This document shows, in pieces, positions 55,923 to 64,000 of a DNA stretch of 64,000 nt (position 1 is its first letter; the number at the start of each line of letters is the position of its first letter). Both the position numbers and the translations under genes were made by a program. The stretch lies in contig JAGYIN010000001.1 in the NCBI GenBank assembly GCA_018402665.1, forward strand, positions 124,001-188,000. Reading direction: 5' to 3'. The notes under the pieces are model-generated. The model was not told where the DNA came from, did not search any database, and was given only the letters and a program-made list of their open reading frames with translations. This DNA comes from Schleiferiaceae bacterium (GTDB lineage Bacteria > Bacteroidota > Bacteroidia > Flavobacteriales > Schleiferiaceae).

Positions 55923-56327
55923 ATGAAGAAAGTGCTCATTACCCTGACCTTTTTTGTTACCGGAGCAGTGTCTATTGGTCTCTATCAATATTTTAGAACA
56001 CCTGAAAAAGCAATGGAACAGAAGCCAGTTTTCGAAGGCAGTGCCGATGGATTTGCAGGAATACTGATGGACTCGGTGTGGGAAACCGGCGCCGTAGTTC
56101 AACTGTCAGATACTATTCAAAGCGCAGAGAGTAAAAGCATCACCTTTCCTAATGGAATTATTGTAACAAAGGACACCTCTGACCATGGTCTGTGGCCCAC
56201 CGAAGGTTACATTACCGTGAAAGGCCTGTACCAAGGCAAGGAAGTCGACGAATTTTTCGGAGAAACGCTAATTCGTGTGAGTGGCGCTTTTCTTCTCGAG
56301 CCCACGAAGTCTGAAAATCTGAACTAG
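55923..56327 (+). CDS. Small exported/membrane-anchored protein, possible OB-fold (tRNA_anti-like)
   Basis: N-terminal TM; domain pattern ADGFAGILMDSVWETGAVVQLSDT...GYITVKGLYQGKEVDEFFGETLIRVSGAFLL. Confidence 0.6.
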   Translation: MKKVLITLTFFVTGAVSIGLYQYFRTPEKAMEQKPVFEGSADGFAGILMDSVWETGAVVQLSDTIQSAESKSITFPNGIIVTKDTSDHGLWPTEGYITVKGLYQGKEVDEFFGETLIRVSGAFLLEPTKSENLN

Positions 56328-57557
56328 ACCTATTGCGAAAAAGACGGTAAGTGCCAGTGCGGAATTTCTAAGATCGCCCGTCAATGCCTCTAGAATACCT
56401 ATACTGAACATTCCAAAAGTGGTGGCCAATTTTTCCATGACATCATAGAAACTAAAATACGTCGTGTGGTCTTCCGTTTCAGGCAGCATCTTGCTGTAGG
56501 TAGAACGTGAAAGACTTTGTACAGCGCCCATAACGAACCCTAGAACGCCGCCGACCACATAGAATTGGCCCGCGGTCTGGACAAAATAGGCGGCGAAACA
56601 CAGCAACATCCAAATGGCAACCCCTACTTTGATTGCGAACACATTCGTCGTTCGTTCACTCAAGCGCGCAAAAACTGCGGAACCGGCGATAGCAACGAAT
56701 TGAATGATCAAAATGGTCATAATAAGCTGTGAAGATGCTAGGTCTAAAACCTTTGATCCAAAAACTGCTGCGAGCAAAATAATGGTTTGCATACCTACGC
56801 TGTACCAGAAAAAACCTCCAAGAAAAATACGCAGCGATTTTATTCCACGAAACTCTTTAAATACGAGCAATAGCTCCCGCCAACTTTTCCAAAACAACTT
56901 GCCTTCAAAATAATCTTTCACTTCATCTTTAGGCAATCTGTTGATCGCTGGCAGTCCAAACCCCAACCACCAGATTCCGGTAACCAGGAATGAGAATCTA
57001 GAAGCAATGCCTTCATCGGCAAAACCGAAAGTTTGCGGCATTTGAACAAGGATCAGGCACAAAATAAGCAACAAAGCACTCCCAAAATAGCCTAGGGAAA
57101 AGCCTCGTGCAGATAATCGGTCTTGCATCTCGGCAGGAGCGATAACCGGTAAGAAGCTGTTGTAAAAAACAACAGAACCCGTAAAGCCGACGCTTGCCAG
57201 AAAGGCAAGGTAAAGCCCTAACCAGGGATTAGCCGCAGTGAACAGCCCCATGCAAGAGGTACTCAAAGCCCCAATAATCATAAAGGTTCGCATGAACACC
57301 TTACGACGCCCGGTGCGATCGGCCATGGCAGCGAGATAGGGCGATAAAATGGAAATGGTTAAATACGATGCGGCGATGACATAACTGTAGACGACCGTAT
57401 TTTCCCAATAGCTTCCCAAAAACAACACTTCATTCGTTTCATTCTTTGTCACCGCCTCATAGTATAGGGGAAATAATACGGTGCTAATAACCAGAGAATA
57501 GACCGAATTTGCCCAATCGTACATGGCCCAGCCGCGTTGTGTTTTTGTGAATTTCAT
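56268..57557 (-). CDS. MFS transporter, UMF1 (vacuole effluxer Atg22-like) family
   Basis: RGWAMYDWANSVYSLVISTVLFPLYYEAV, GFTGSVVFYNSFLPVIA, GFVMGAVQSLSRSTYSKMLPE. Confidence 0.93.
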   Translation of the reverse strand: MKFTKTQRGWAMYDWANSVYSLVISTVLFPLYYEAVTKNETNEVLFLGSYWENTVVYSYVIAASYLTISILSPYLAAMADRTGRRKVFMRTFMIIGALSTSCMGLFTAANPWLGLYLAFLASVGFTGSVVFYNSFLPVIAPAEMQDRLSARGFSLGYFGSALLLILCLILVQMPQTFGFADEGIASRFSFLVTGIWWLGFGLPAINRLPKDEVKDYFEGKLFWKSWRELLLVFKEFRGIKSLRIFLGGFFWYSVGMQTIILLAAVFGSKVLDLASSQLIMTILIIQFVAIAGSAVFARLSERTTNVFAIKVGVAIWMLLCFAAYFVQTAGQFYVVGGVLGFVMGAVQSLSRSTYSKMLPETEDHTTYFSFYDVMEKLATTFGMFSIGILEALTGDLRNSALALTVFFAIGLVQIFRLRGLEKKSATHTN

Positions 57558-57588
57558 CGTTGGACCAATTTACAACGCGAAACGGCAT

Positions 57589-57596
57589 TATATTTG
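57589..57596 (+). promoter_or_regulatory. Candidate -7 element (TATATTTG)
   Basis: TAnnTTTG match 27 nt upstream of the ATG at 57623; no clear -33 element at the usual spacing. Confidence 0.35.
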
Positions 57597-57622
57597 AAGT
57601 ATTGGACCAAATTAATTTAGCT

Positions 57623-58468
57623 ATGAAAAAACTGCTGCTTATCCTCGCCTGTTCAGTCGCATTCTTAGAAGTTGCGGCGCAGGATATGCTTATTTACAAG
57701 GATAAAACGATCGATGAGGTAACCATCATTGAAGTGAATCCAGATTTTATTAAGTACCGTGAATACGGATCGCCAGTAAATTCTGCCACCTTCAGCATCG
57801 AAAAGGATTACTTGAGTAAAATCATTTTTGAAAGTGGTCGCGTGCTGGATTTGAGTAAAACCATGATGGACGATGAGCGCATTTATGCCAACCAACGCAG
57901 ACATGGGATTAAACTTGATATCGGTGCAATCAGTCAAAACTACATGTTCATTGTGTATGAGGAGGCCATTAATCCATCGAGCTCTTGGGAAGCAGGCGCC
58001 TTATTTGTAGGTGCGGGTTATGAAAATCAAAACGGTTGGAATGATCCAGAACGCGCCATGGGTGCAGGACTTTATGGTGGCTTTAAATTTAAAAGAAGCC
58101 CTAATTTCTACATGCAACGCATGCGTTACGGTCACATCATGAGAGGCTCGTATATCAAGCCAAATCTAATGATTACAACGTTTAATTACGACCGCATTGA
58201 TTACGATCATCCACCGGATCCGGTAACGTTTATGTACCCCACTACCCGTGAAACGGCTTTCGCAGGCGCTGCAATGCTCGAATTCGGGAACCAGCTCGTA
58301 TTGTCTGAACAGTTGATGGTAGAATATTCTGCAGGATTTGGCTATGGATTTACGACTAAACAAGCCGATTGGAACTACTCTAATTATGGTTTCAGCGGCG
58401 GGATTGGCACTGATGCAGCACCGTACGTTTGGAACTTTGGTTTAAAAGTAGGGTACCTCATGAAATAA
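57623..58468 (+). CDS. Exported protein of unknown function
   Basis: Signal peptide MKKLLLILACSVAFLEVAAQ; short N-terminal domain IYKDKTIDEVTIIEVNPDFIKYREYGSP, then a beta-barrel-like part. Confidence 0.75.
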   Translation: MKKLLLILACSVAFLEVAAQDMLIYKDKTIDEVTIIEVNPDFIKYREYGSPVNSATFSIEKDYLSKIIFESGRVLDLSKTMMDDERIYANQRRHGIKLDIGAISQNYMFIVYEEAINPSSSWEAGALFVGAGYENQNGWNDPERAMGAGLYGGFKFKRSPNFYMQRMRYGHIMRGSYIKPNLMITTFNYDRIDYDHPPDPVTFMYPTTRETAFAGAAMLEFGNQLVLSEQLMVEYSAGFGYGFTTKQADWNYSNYGFSGGIGTDAAPYVWNFGLKVGYLMK

Positions 58469-58491
58469 TACCGCCCCGCGGTAGATCGCAT

Positions 58492-58528
58492 AAAAAAGCC
58501 CGGTGCATTTCAATGCGCCGGGCTTTTT
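58492..58528. terminator. Bidirectional intrinsic terminator
   Basis: AAAAAAGCCCGGTGCATTTCAATGCGCCGGGCTTTTT. Confidence 0.85.
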
Positions 58529-58555
58529 ATTGAACGCTACTAAAAGCGCTATGCT

Positions 58556-60826
58556 TTATAAATTGTTCTGCGTTTTAATCAAATTCAATGCAGAACCTGC
58601 TTTGAACCAATCAATCTGCTGAGCATTGTACGTGTGGTTTAATTTGACGTTGTCTATGGAACCGTCCGCATGGACCAATTCAAGATTTAGCTGCTTACCA
58701 GGGGCAAAATCAGCGAGATCCGTAAAGTTGAACGTATCGTCTGAAAGAATACGATCGTAATCTGCTTCATTCGCAAATGTTAGACCCAACATCCCTTGCT
58801 TCTTCAAGTTCGTTTCATGAATACGAGCAAAAGATTTTACGATCACCGCGCGAACGCCAAGGTGACGTGGCTCCATTGCTGCGTGCTCACGAGAAGAACC
58901 CTCTCCATAATTGTGATCACCTACCACTATAGACGGTACACCCGCTGCTTTGTACGCACGAGCTACGTTAGGAACCTCATCGACTGAACCGTCAAGTTGA
59001 TTCGTAACCGCATTAGTAGCCCCCGTGTAGGCATTCACAGCACCGATCAAACAATTGTTAGATATATTATCTAAATGTCCGCGGTAGCGCAACCATGGAC
59101 CTGCCATAGAAATATGGTCCGTTGTACACTTGCCTAAGGCTTTGATGAGCAATTTCGCTCCATTAATGTTCTGACCGTCCCAAGGCTCAAATGGCGCGAG
59201 CAACTGCAAACGTTGAGAATCTGGACTCACCACAACATCAACACCTGAACCGTCTTCAGCCGGTGCTTGATACCCGTTATCTTCTACTGCGAAGCCTTTG
59301 CTTGGTAGCTCTTGGCCTGTAGGCTCCGCCAATGTAACGGCATCGCCGTTTTCGTTCATTAACGTATCCGTGATTGGGTTGAAGTCGAGTTTTCCTGATA
59401 TCGCAATCGCAGCAACCATCTCAGGTGAGGTCACAAAAGCGTGCGTGTTTGGATTTCCATCCGCACGCTTCGCAAAGTTTCTGTTGAACGAGTGTACGAT
59501 TGAGTTTTTCTCTTGCTTCTCCGCACCTTCACGTGCCCACTGACCGATACACGGTCCACAAGCGTTAGTAAAGATTCTAGTACCTTCTAGCTTGTTGAAC
59601 GTATCCATCAAACCGTCGCGTTCCGCAGTATAACGTACCTGCTCAGATCCTGGGTTAATACCCAAGATGGCCTTTGGCTTAATACCCTTTTCAACTGCAT
59701 CAGCAACGATGGATGCTGCCCGCGTCAAATCCTCGTAAGAAGAGTTGGTACACGAACCAATCAAAGCCCACTCAATATCAGTCGGCCAGTCATTCGCCGC
59801 AGCTTTTTCCTTCATTTCTGCAACAGGTGTCGCCAAATCCGGTGTAAATGGACCGTTTAAATGTGGTGTTAATTCATCCAAATTAATCTCAATCACTTGA
59901 TCAAAATATTGTTCTGGATTTGCATACACCTCAGCATCACCGGTCAAATGTTCAGCAACTTTATCCGCTGCATCAACGACATCTTGACGACCCGTTGCTG
60001 CTAAATAGCGACGCATACTGTCATCGTAGCCAAAGGTTGACGTGGTCGCACCGATCTCAGCACCCATGTTACAAATGGTTCCTTTACCGGTAGCACTCAA
60101 ACTCTCCGCACCTTCGCCGAAATATTCGACGATGGAACCCGTCCCCCCTTTAACAGTAAGGATACCGGCTACTTTCAAGATCACATCTTTCGGCGCAGTC
60201 CAACCATTCAAACGACCGGTAAGCTTCACACCGATGAGTTTCGGGAATTTCAACTCCCAAGCCATACCTGCCATGACATCTACCGCATCAGCGCCACCTA
60301 CACCGATGGCAACCATACCTAGACCACCTGCATTTACCGTGTGGCTGTCCGTACCGATCATCATACCTCCAGGGAAGGCATAGTTCTCTAGTACTACCTG
60401 GTGGATAATACCCGCTCCTGGCTTCCAGAAACCGATACCGTATTTATTACAAACTGAAGACAAGAAGTTAAAAACCTCATTGTTCTTGTTGATTCCTTCT
60501 TGTAAATCTTTATCTGCACCGATACGTGCTTGGATAAGGTGATCTGCGTGCGCCGTGGAAGGCACCGCAACTTTTTCTTTTCCAGCTTGCATAAACTGCA
60601 ATAATGCCATCTGCGCTGTTGCATCTTGCATCGCTACGCGGTCCGGTGCAAAATCAACATAGCTCGCACCTCTACCAAAAGCTTCAGTGGCTTTTCCTTC
60701 CCACAAGTGGGTATATAAAATCTTTTCTGCTAAAGTCAAGGGTTTTCCAACCGCCTCACGAGCCGCCGAAACGCGCTCTGGGTAACGGTCATACACCTTG
60801 CGGATCATATCGATATCAAAGGTCAT
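58556..60826 (-). CDS. acn: Aconitate hydratase
   Basis: [83 protein letters not shown]. Confidence 0.97.
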   Translation of the reverse strand: MTFDIDMIRKVYDRYPERVSAAREAVGKPLTLAEKILYTHLWEGKATEAFGRGASYVDFAPDRVAMQDATAQMALLQFMQAGKEKVAVPSTAHADHLIQARIGADKDLQEGINKNNEVFNFLSSVCNKYGIGFWKPGAGIIHQVVLENYAFPGGMMIGTDSHTVNAGGLGMVAIGVGGADAVDVMAGMAWELKFPKLIGVKLTGRLNGWTAPKDVILKVAGILTVKGGTGSIVEYFGEGAESLSATGKGTICNMGAEIGATTSTFGYDDSMRRYLAATGRQDVVDAADKVAEHLTGDAEVYANPEQYFDQVIEINLDELTPHLNGPFTPDLATPVAEMKEKAAANDWPTDIEWALIGSCTNSSYEDLTRAASIVADAVEKGIKPKAILGINPGSEQVRYTAERDGLMDTFNKLEGTRIFTNACGPCIGQWAREGAEKQEKNSIVHSFNRNFAKRADGNPNTHAFVTSPEMVAAIAISGKLDFNPITDTLMNENGDAVTLAEPTGQELPSKGFAVEDNGYQAPAEDGSGVDVVVSPDSQRLQLLAPFEPWDGQNINGAKLLIKALGKCTTDHISMAGPWLRYRGHLDNISNNCLIGAVNAYTGATNAVTNQLDGSVDEVPNVARAYKAAGVPSIVVGDHNYGEGSSREHAAMEPRHLGVRAVIVKSFARIHETNLKKQGMLGLTFANEADYDRILSDDTFNFTDLADFAPGKQLNLELVHADGSIDNVKLNHTYNAQQIDWFKAGSALNLIKTQNNL

Positions 60827-60993
60827 AGAACTCTAATTTTTCTATTAATTCAACACGAATTTACCACATAAAATGTGATTAGCAGGTGTGATTTTGTGCT
60901 AGAATCAACACCCCTCTATACCTATTGAAATATTAAAGATAATTCAGCTAAAAAATAGCTAAATTCTTAAAAAACAAGCCTGAAAATTAAGAA

Positions 60994-61818
60994 TTAAGGA
61001 ATCCAAACCTTGCGGTTATGGTACCAGTTATCGCCCTCAATTCGAACGATATACATACCTGTAGACCAAAGCTCCGTGTTGAAGTGGTGGGCTTGAGCAG
61101 TTTTAGAAGAGGCAGCGATTAATTTACCCGTTGCATCCAACACACTCACTCCTAGTGGGCTTTCAAACGTAATGTTTAAACTCCCGTCGTTTTGGGCGAT
61201 ATTCATCGATCGCAAGACCGTTTCCATGACATCTAAAAGTTCAAACCCTGCGCTATGCGCGCTGTCCTTTGCAGGATTAAAGCTCCAATCCTTTATGGTG
61301 AAACTTTTAGCACTATCCGCTACATCGATTCGGGCCCATCCATAGCACGCTGTATCATTTTTGATGATACGAAGTCCTAGATATCCATCAGTAAGGGGAC
61401 CTGCCCAATTCGAATTTGGGTAGGCCACTCCATCTACATGAAATGCCATATAGCCGGCAGCTGTGGCAGCATTGATACCCGCCCAACTCTGTGAAGCATC
61501 AACAGTCGTACCCGGAAGTACTTTTTCAACATAGCTAAATCCGTTTTGGCCAGCGCCCATGGCAAGATTTCCTTCTATACTGTCTCCAGGGTGAAGTAGG
61601 ACTGCGTTGACATTGCCTAATTGGCCACCGCCTAGAATGTGTTCAATGGTAAAATCCACAATGGTATCACCGTCCAGGTCCAATTGAAAGATTCCGTCCA
61701 CAATCGTGGTATCCGAAATATCTGTGTATTGATATTGTGCTTGTGCAGCTGTGCCACCTAGAAGAGCTGCCGCAGTAGCCATATATTGGCTAAGACGTTT
61801 AGAATCCGATTTTTCCAT
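60994..61818 (-). CDS. T9SS type A sorting domain-containing exported protein
   Basis: C-terminal NIAQNDGSLNITFESPLGVSVLDATGKLIAASS...LWSTGMYIVRIEGDNWYHNRKVWIP. Confidence 0.85.
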   Translation of the reverse strand: MEKSDSKRLSQYMATAAALLGGTAAQAQYQYTDISDTTIVDGIFQLDLDGDTIVDFTIEHILGGGQLGNVNAVLLHPGDSIEGNLAMGAGQNGFSYVEKVLPGTTVDASQSWAGINAATAAGYMAFHVDGVAYPNSNWAGPLTDGYLGLRIIKNDTACYGWARIDVADSAKSFTIKDWSFNPAKDSAHSAGFELLDVMETVLRSMNIAQNDGSLNITFESPLGVSVLDATGKLIAASSKTAQAHHFNTELWSTGMYIVRIEGDNWYHNRKVWIP

Positions 61819-61834
61819 GGAGGCAAATATAAAC

Positions 61835-64000
61835 CTAAAAGCTTCGCAACTGCGCCTTTACGACCCCTTTAAGACTGGAAATATCCACGGTTTTCTTCAA
61901 AACTTTTGTTAAAATTGCAAATGCTTCTGCTAAACGAAGTGACACCACCCCGTGTTGTTCTGCTTCAATCAGGTCCTCAAACCATAATTCAATAACTGTA
62001 GCATGGGCGTCCATGGCAAATAGCAAAGCCATTTCGTCGTGTGCTTTTTTCCAGCGGTCCATTTCGTCCCACTGCAATGGGGCAGATCCTGCGCCCATCA
62101 AGTGGCGTTGACTTTGCAGTAGGGCTTGGCTTTCGCGGCGCATGGCAAGAATGATCTTCGGGCCTTCAGGCAATGGAGCTTTCACAAGTAATGGAGCCAC
62201 GATTTTAACCGATCGTCCACGCTGGTCCTCCAGCCACTGGTCATCAAAGGTCCAATTCTTTATTTTTTCATGCTCAAAATAGCCCGCGGCATTGAAATCA
62301 TCTGCCTTGCGTTTTTCATCCGTGATCGGTTCAATACCTAAAGACTGAAGCAACTGCATGGCAAGAGATGTGCCGCTGCGAGGCGGCCCGGTTACTATGA
62401 AAAGGGGTGCTTTACCGGCTGAGGGAAGCAGGGTGTGTTGTACCGCCTTTGCCGTGCGGGCCGCCTCGAAATCGCCTGTTTTCACAAAGAGCCAAGCCAA
62501 AGCTCCATGCACCCACGGCTGGTGAAAGACCAATGCCGTGCTTTTAAGTCCAACCCGAATGGCCTCTTCCCAATTCTCAACGTACAAGTAATACCGCATC
62601 CAAAGATTCAAAAGATCAGGTCGATCTTCACCGAAAGGCTGAAGTAATTCATTCAGCACTTCATAACGGTTCGCTTTCACTAAGAACCGCCCCCAAAGTA
62701 TTGCGGTAGATGCATCCATGGCATGCGCTGAAAAATTGGGCACGATCCATTTTTCATTTTTCGACAAGGCAACTAAGGCGCGGTAATACGACCAAATCTC
62801 AGGTTGTCCCTGCCCCTCAACCACCTGACCAAGCAGCTCTTGCAATGCATCAAATTGCTTCGATTCCGCAAGCAGTGCGGCACCGAGCTGTAGATAACGC
62901 AATGGCGAAGTTTCATTTAACCCCAGCAATGCCAATTCGCGCCAAGCATCTTCGGGTCTACCTTCAGCGCGTAGACTACGAGCGAGGTAATAACTGTTTT
63001 CTAAAAGGCGTTGATCGCTAACTTCTGTTGCATTCGCCTCCAGGTATCCCATAGCGATCAAATCCGAAAGCAGGGAGGATTCAAGCATTACAGGTTCGTG
63101 ATGCATTGAACGTGTTTCTGCAACGGTCGGAACGCGTGATGGGCTGCACGCTGAAGCTATACATGGTGCCACCCTCCCCTTCATCTCGGGAATGGCGCTT
63201 AATTGGTGAACGGCCAATAGCGTAGGCGCAATGTCTAAAAGCGTTAAACCACTGGTCAACACCGAAGTGTCGACTGTTGGGCCCTTTGCTAAGAAAACAC
63301 CGAAATGGCGGTGTTCTAAAGCGGGTGCACCGGCATGATCAGGCAATTGGCCCCAGCGCTCGTCTCCAGATTTAAAACCGTGATCACTGACTAAAAAAGT
63401 TGTTGTCTTTTCATTAGTGTACCCCAAAAGGGCATCGAGGAAAAGGTCGTGCAATCTGTAGGCCGCTGTTACGATGTGTTTGTAGGCCGCAAATGCTTCA
63501 TCCGAGACACCGGGCAACTGCGGAGGATGGTACTTCATCCCCAGGTGTTTGTAATGATCTAACGCATCATAGTAGATACTTGCATGCGCTTGATTACCGT
63601 AGGCTAATGCCAATGTCGCAAGCGTATGAACGTTGAGTGCGTGCGTTGTAATTTTCAATACACTTCGCACCACAGCATCTTCACTACTTACCTCGAGATT
63701 TGGAAAAAATAACGCAATAGCTTGCGCGGGGATTTCCTCGGGCTTTAACAACAAGTCTTTTGCAAGGTCCTGTAGATAGGACGGCTGAATGCCCGCAGCG
63801 AGCCAATTCCCATCTTCTGCAGGAGCGAGGTTCGAAATTCGAACCCCACCACCTTTACTTTCTCGCGCAGGATGCGATGGCCACCAACCTACGGTAGTGC
63901 ATGAAAGGCCGTTTTCTTCCAGAATATCCCAATACGTTGGTACCTGTACCGAGGAACCCCGAACGGCGCGCACTGCCCCATTTGCAATCTCTGTAAATCC
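61835..64000 (-). CDS. Alkaline-phosphatase-superfamily / TPR / sulfotransferase fusion (N-terminus outside window)
   Basis: YWDILEENGLSCTTVGWWPSHPA, TTFLVSDHGFKSGDE (AlkP-type metal site); helical repeat middle; PLFIVTGPPRSGTSLAMQLLQSLGI (PAPS-binding loop); reading frame open to the right edge. Confidence 0.85.
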   Translation of the reverse strand, partial: GFTEIANGAVRAVRGSSVQVPTYWDILEENGLSCTTVGWWPSHPARESKGGGVRISNLAPAEDGNWLAAGIQPSYLQDLAKDLLLKPEEIPAQAIALFFPNLEVSSEDAVVRSVLKITTHALNVHTLATLALAYGNQAHASIYYDALDHYKHLGMKYHPPQLPGVSDEAFAAYKHIVTAAYRLHDLFLDALLGYTNEKTTTFLVSDHGFKSGDERWGQLPDHAGAPALEHRHFGVFLAKGPTVDTSVLTSGLTLLDIAPTLLAVHQLSAIPEMKGRVAPCIASACSPSRVPTVAETRSMHHEPVMLESSLLSDLIAMGYLEANATEVSDQRLLENSYYLARSLRAEGRPEDAWRELALLGLNETSPLRYLQLGAALLAESKQFDALQELLGQVVEGQGQPEIWSYYRALVALSKNEKWIVPNFSAHAMDASTAILWGRFLVKANRYEVLNELLQPFGEDRPDLLNLWMRYYLYVENWEEAIRVGLKSTALVFHQPWVHGALAWLFVKTGDFEAARTAKAVQHTLLPSAGKAPLFIVTGPPRSGTSLAMQLLQSLGIEPITDEKRKADDFNAAGYFEHEKIKNWTFDDQWLEDQRGRSVKIVAPLLVKAPLPEGPKIILAMRRESQALLQSQRHLMGAGSAPLQWDEMDRWKKAHDEMALLFAMDAHATVIELWFEDLIEAEQHGVVSLRLAEAFAILTKVLKKTVDISSLKGVVKAQLRSF

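Noticed and set aside
57560-57622. Upstream N-terminal extension of the exported protein (ORF start at 57560)
   Set aside because: A signal peptide begins at the ATG at 57623 and a TATATTTG promoter-like element lies within the supposed extension.
1-64000. Prophage, IS element, integron or defence island
   Set aside because: No integrase, transposase, phage structural or known defence genes were seen; gene content is core metabolism throughout.

Overview
The window is a gene-dense chromosomal segment of a Bacteroidota genome, probably Flavobacteriales. The assignment rests on a T9SS C-terminal sorting-domain protein, the BshB1 bacillithiol gene, DUF3822/DUF4293/DUF4920/DUF1599/BT_3928-type families, TAnnTTTG-type promoters, and a Rho with a disordered N-terminal insertion. 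I support about 70 CDSs, mostly housekeeping: clpS, prmA, tpiA, folP-cdaA, comEC, lpxB, surE, bshB1, ccmBCDEF, kdsC, maf, ilvE, mnmD, rnz, pyrB, pyrR, mpl, oxyR, rdgB, rsmD, rho, truA, purB and acn. There is also one tRNA-Arg(ACG), several intrinsic terminators, and one striking non-coding tandem-repeat array at about 1583-2149. I see no rRNA, CRISPR array, prophage, transposase or integrase. Both edge CDSs are truncated: a SulP transporter on the left and an alkaline-phosphatase-like/sulfotransferase fusion on the right. The observations most worth follow-up are: (i) four ~145-bp hairpin-rich repeats directly behind tRNA-Arg; (ii) a coupled gene pair that may be a degenerate pilus or secretion module (pseudopilin-like membrane protein plus DUF3822, which may be a PilM/GspL-like ASKHA protein); (iii) a ccm cluster whose CcmE has CxxxY in place of HxxxY (System I*-like); (iv) a 1462-aa exported protein with no recognisable family; (v) an AlkP-TPR-sulfotransferase fusion; and (vi) a tandem MbnP pair in which one copy has lost the typical motif. 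I did not find a clear-cut new defence or mobile system. All family assignments come from reading the sequences, and no database search was run.
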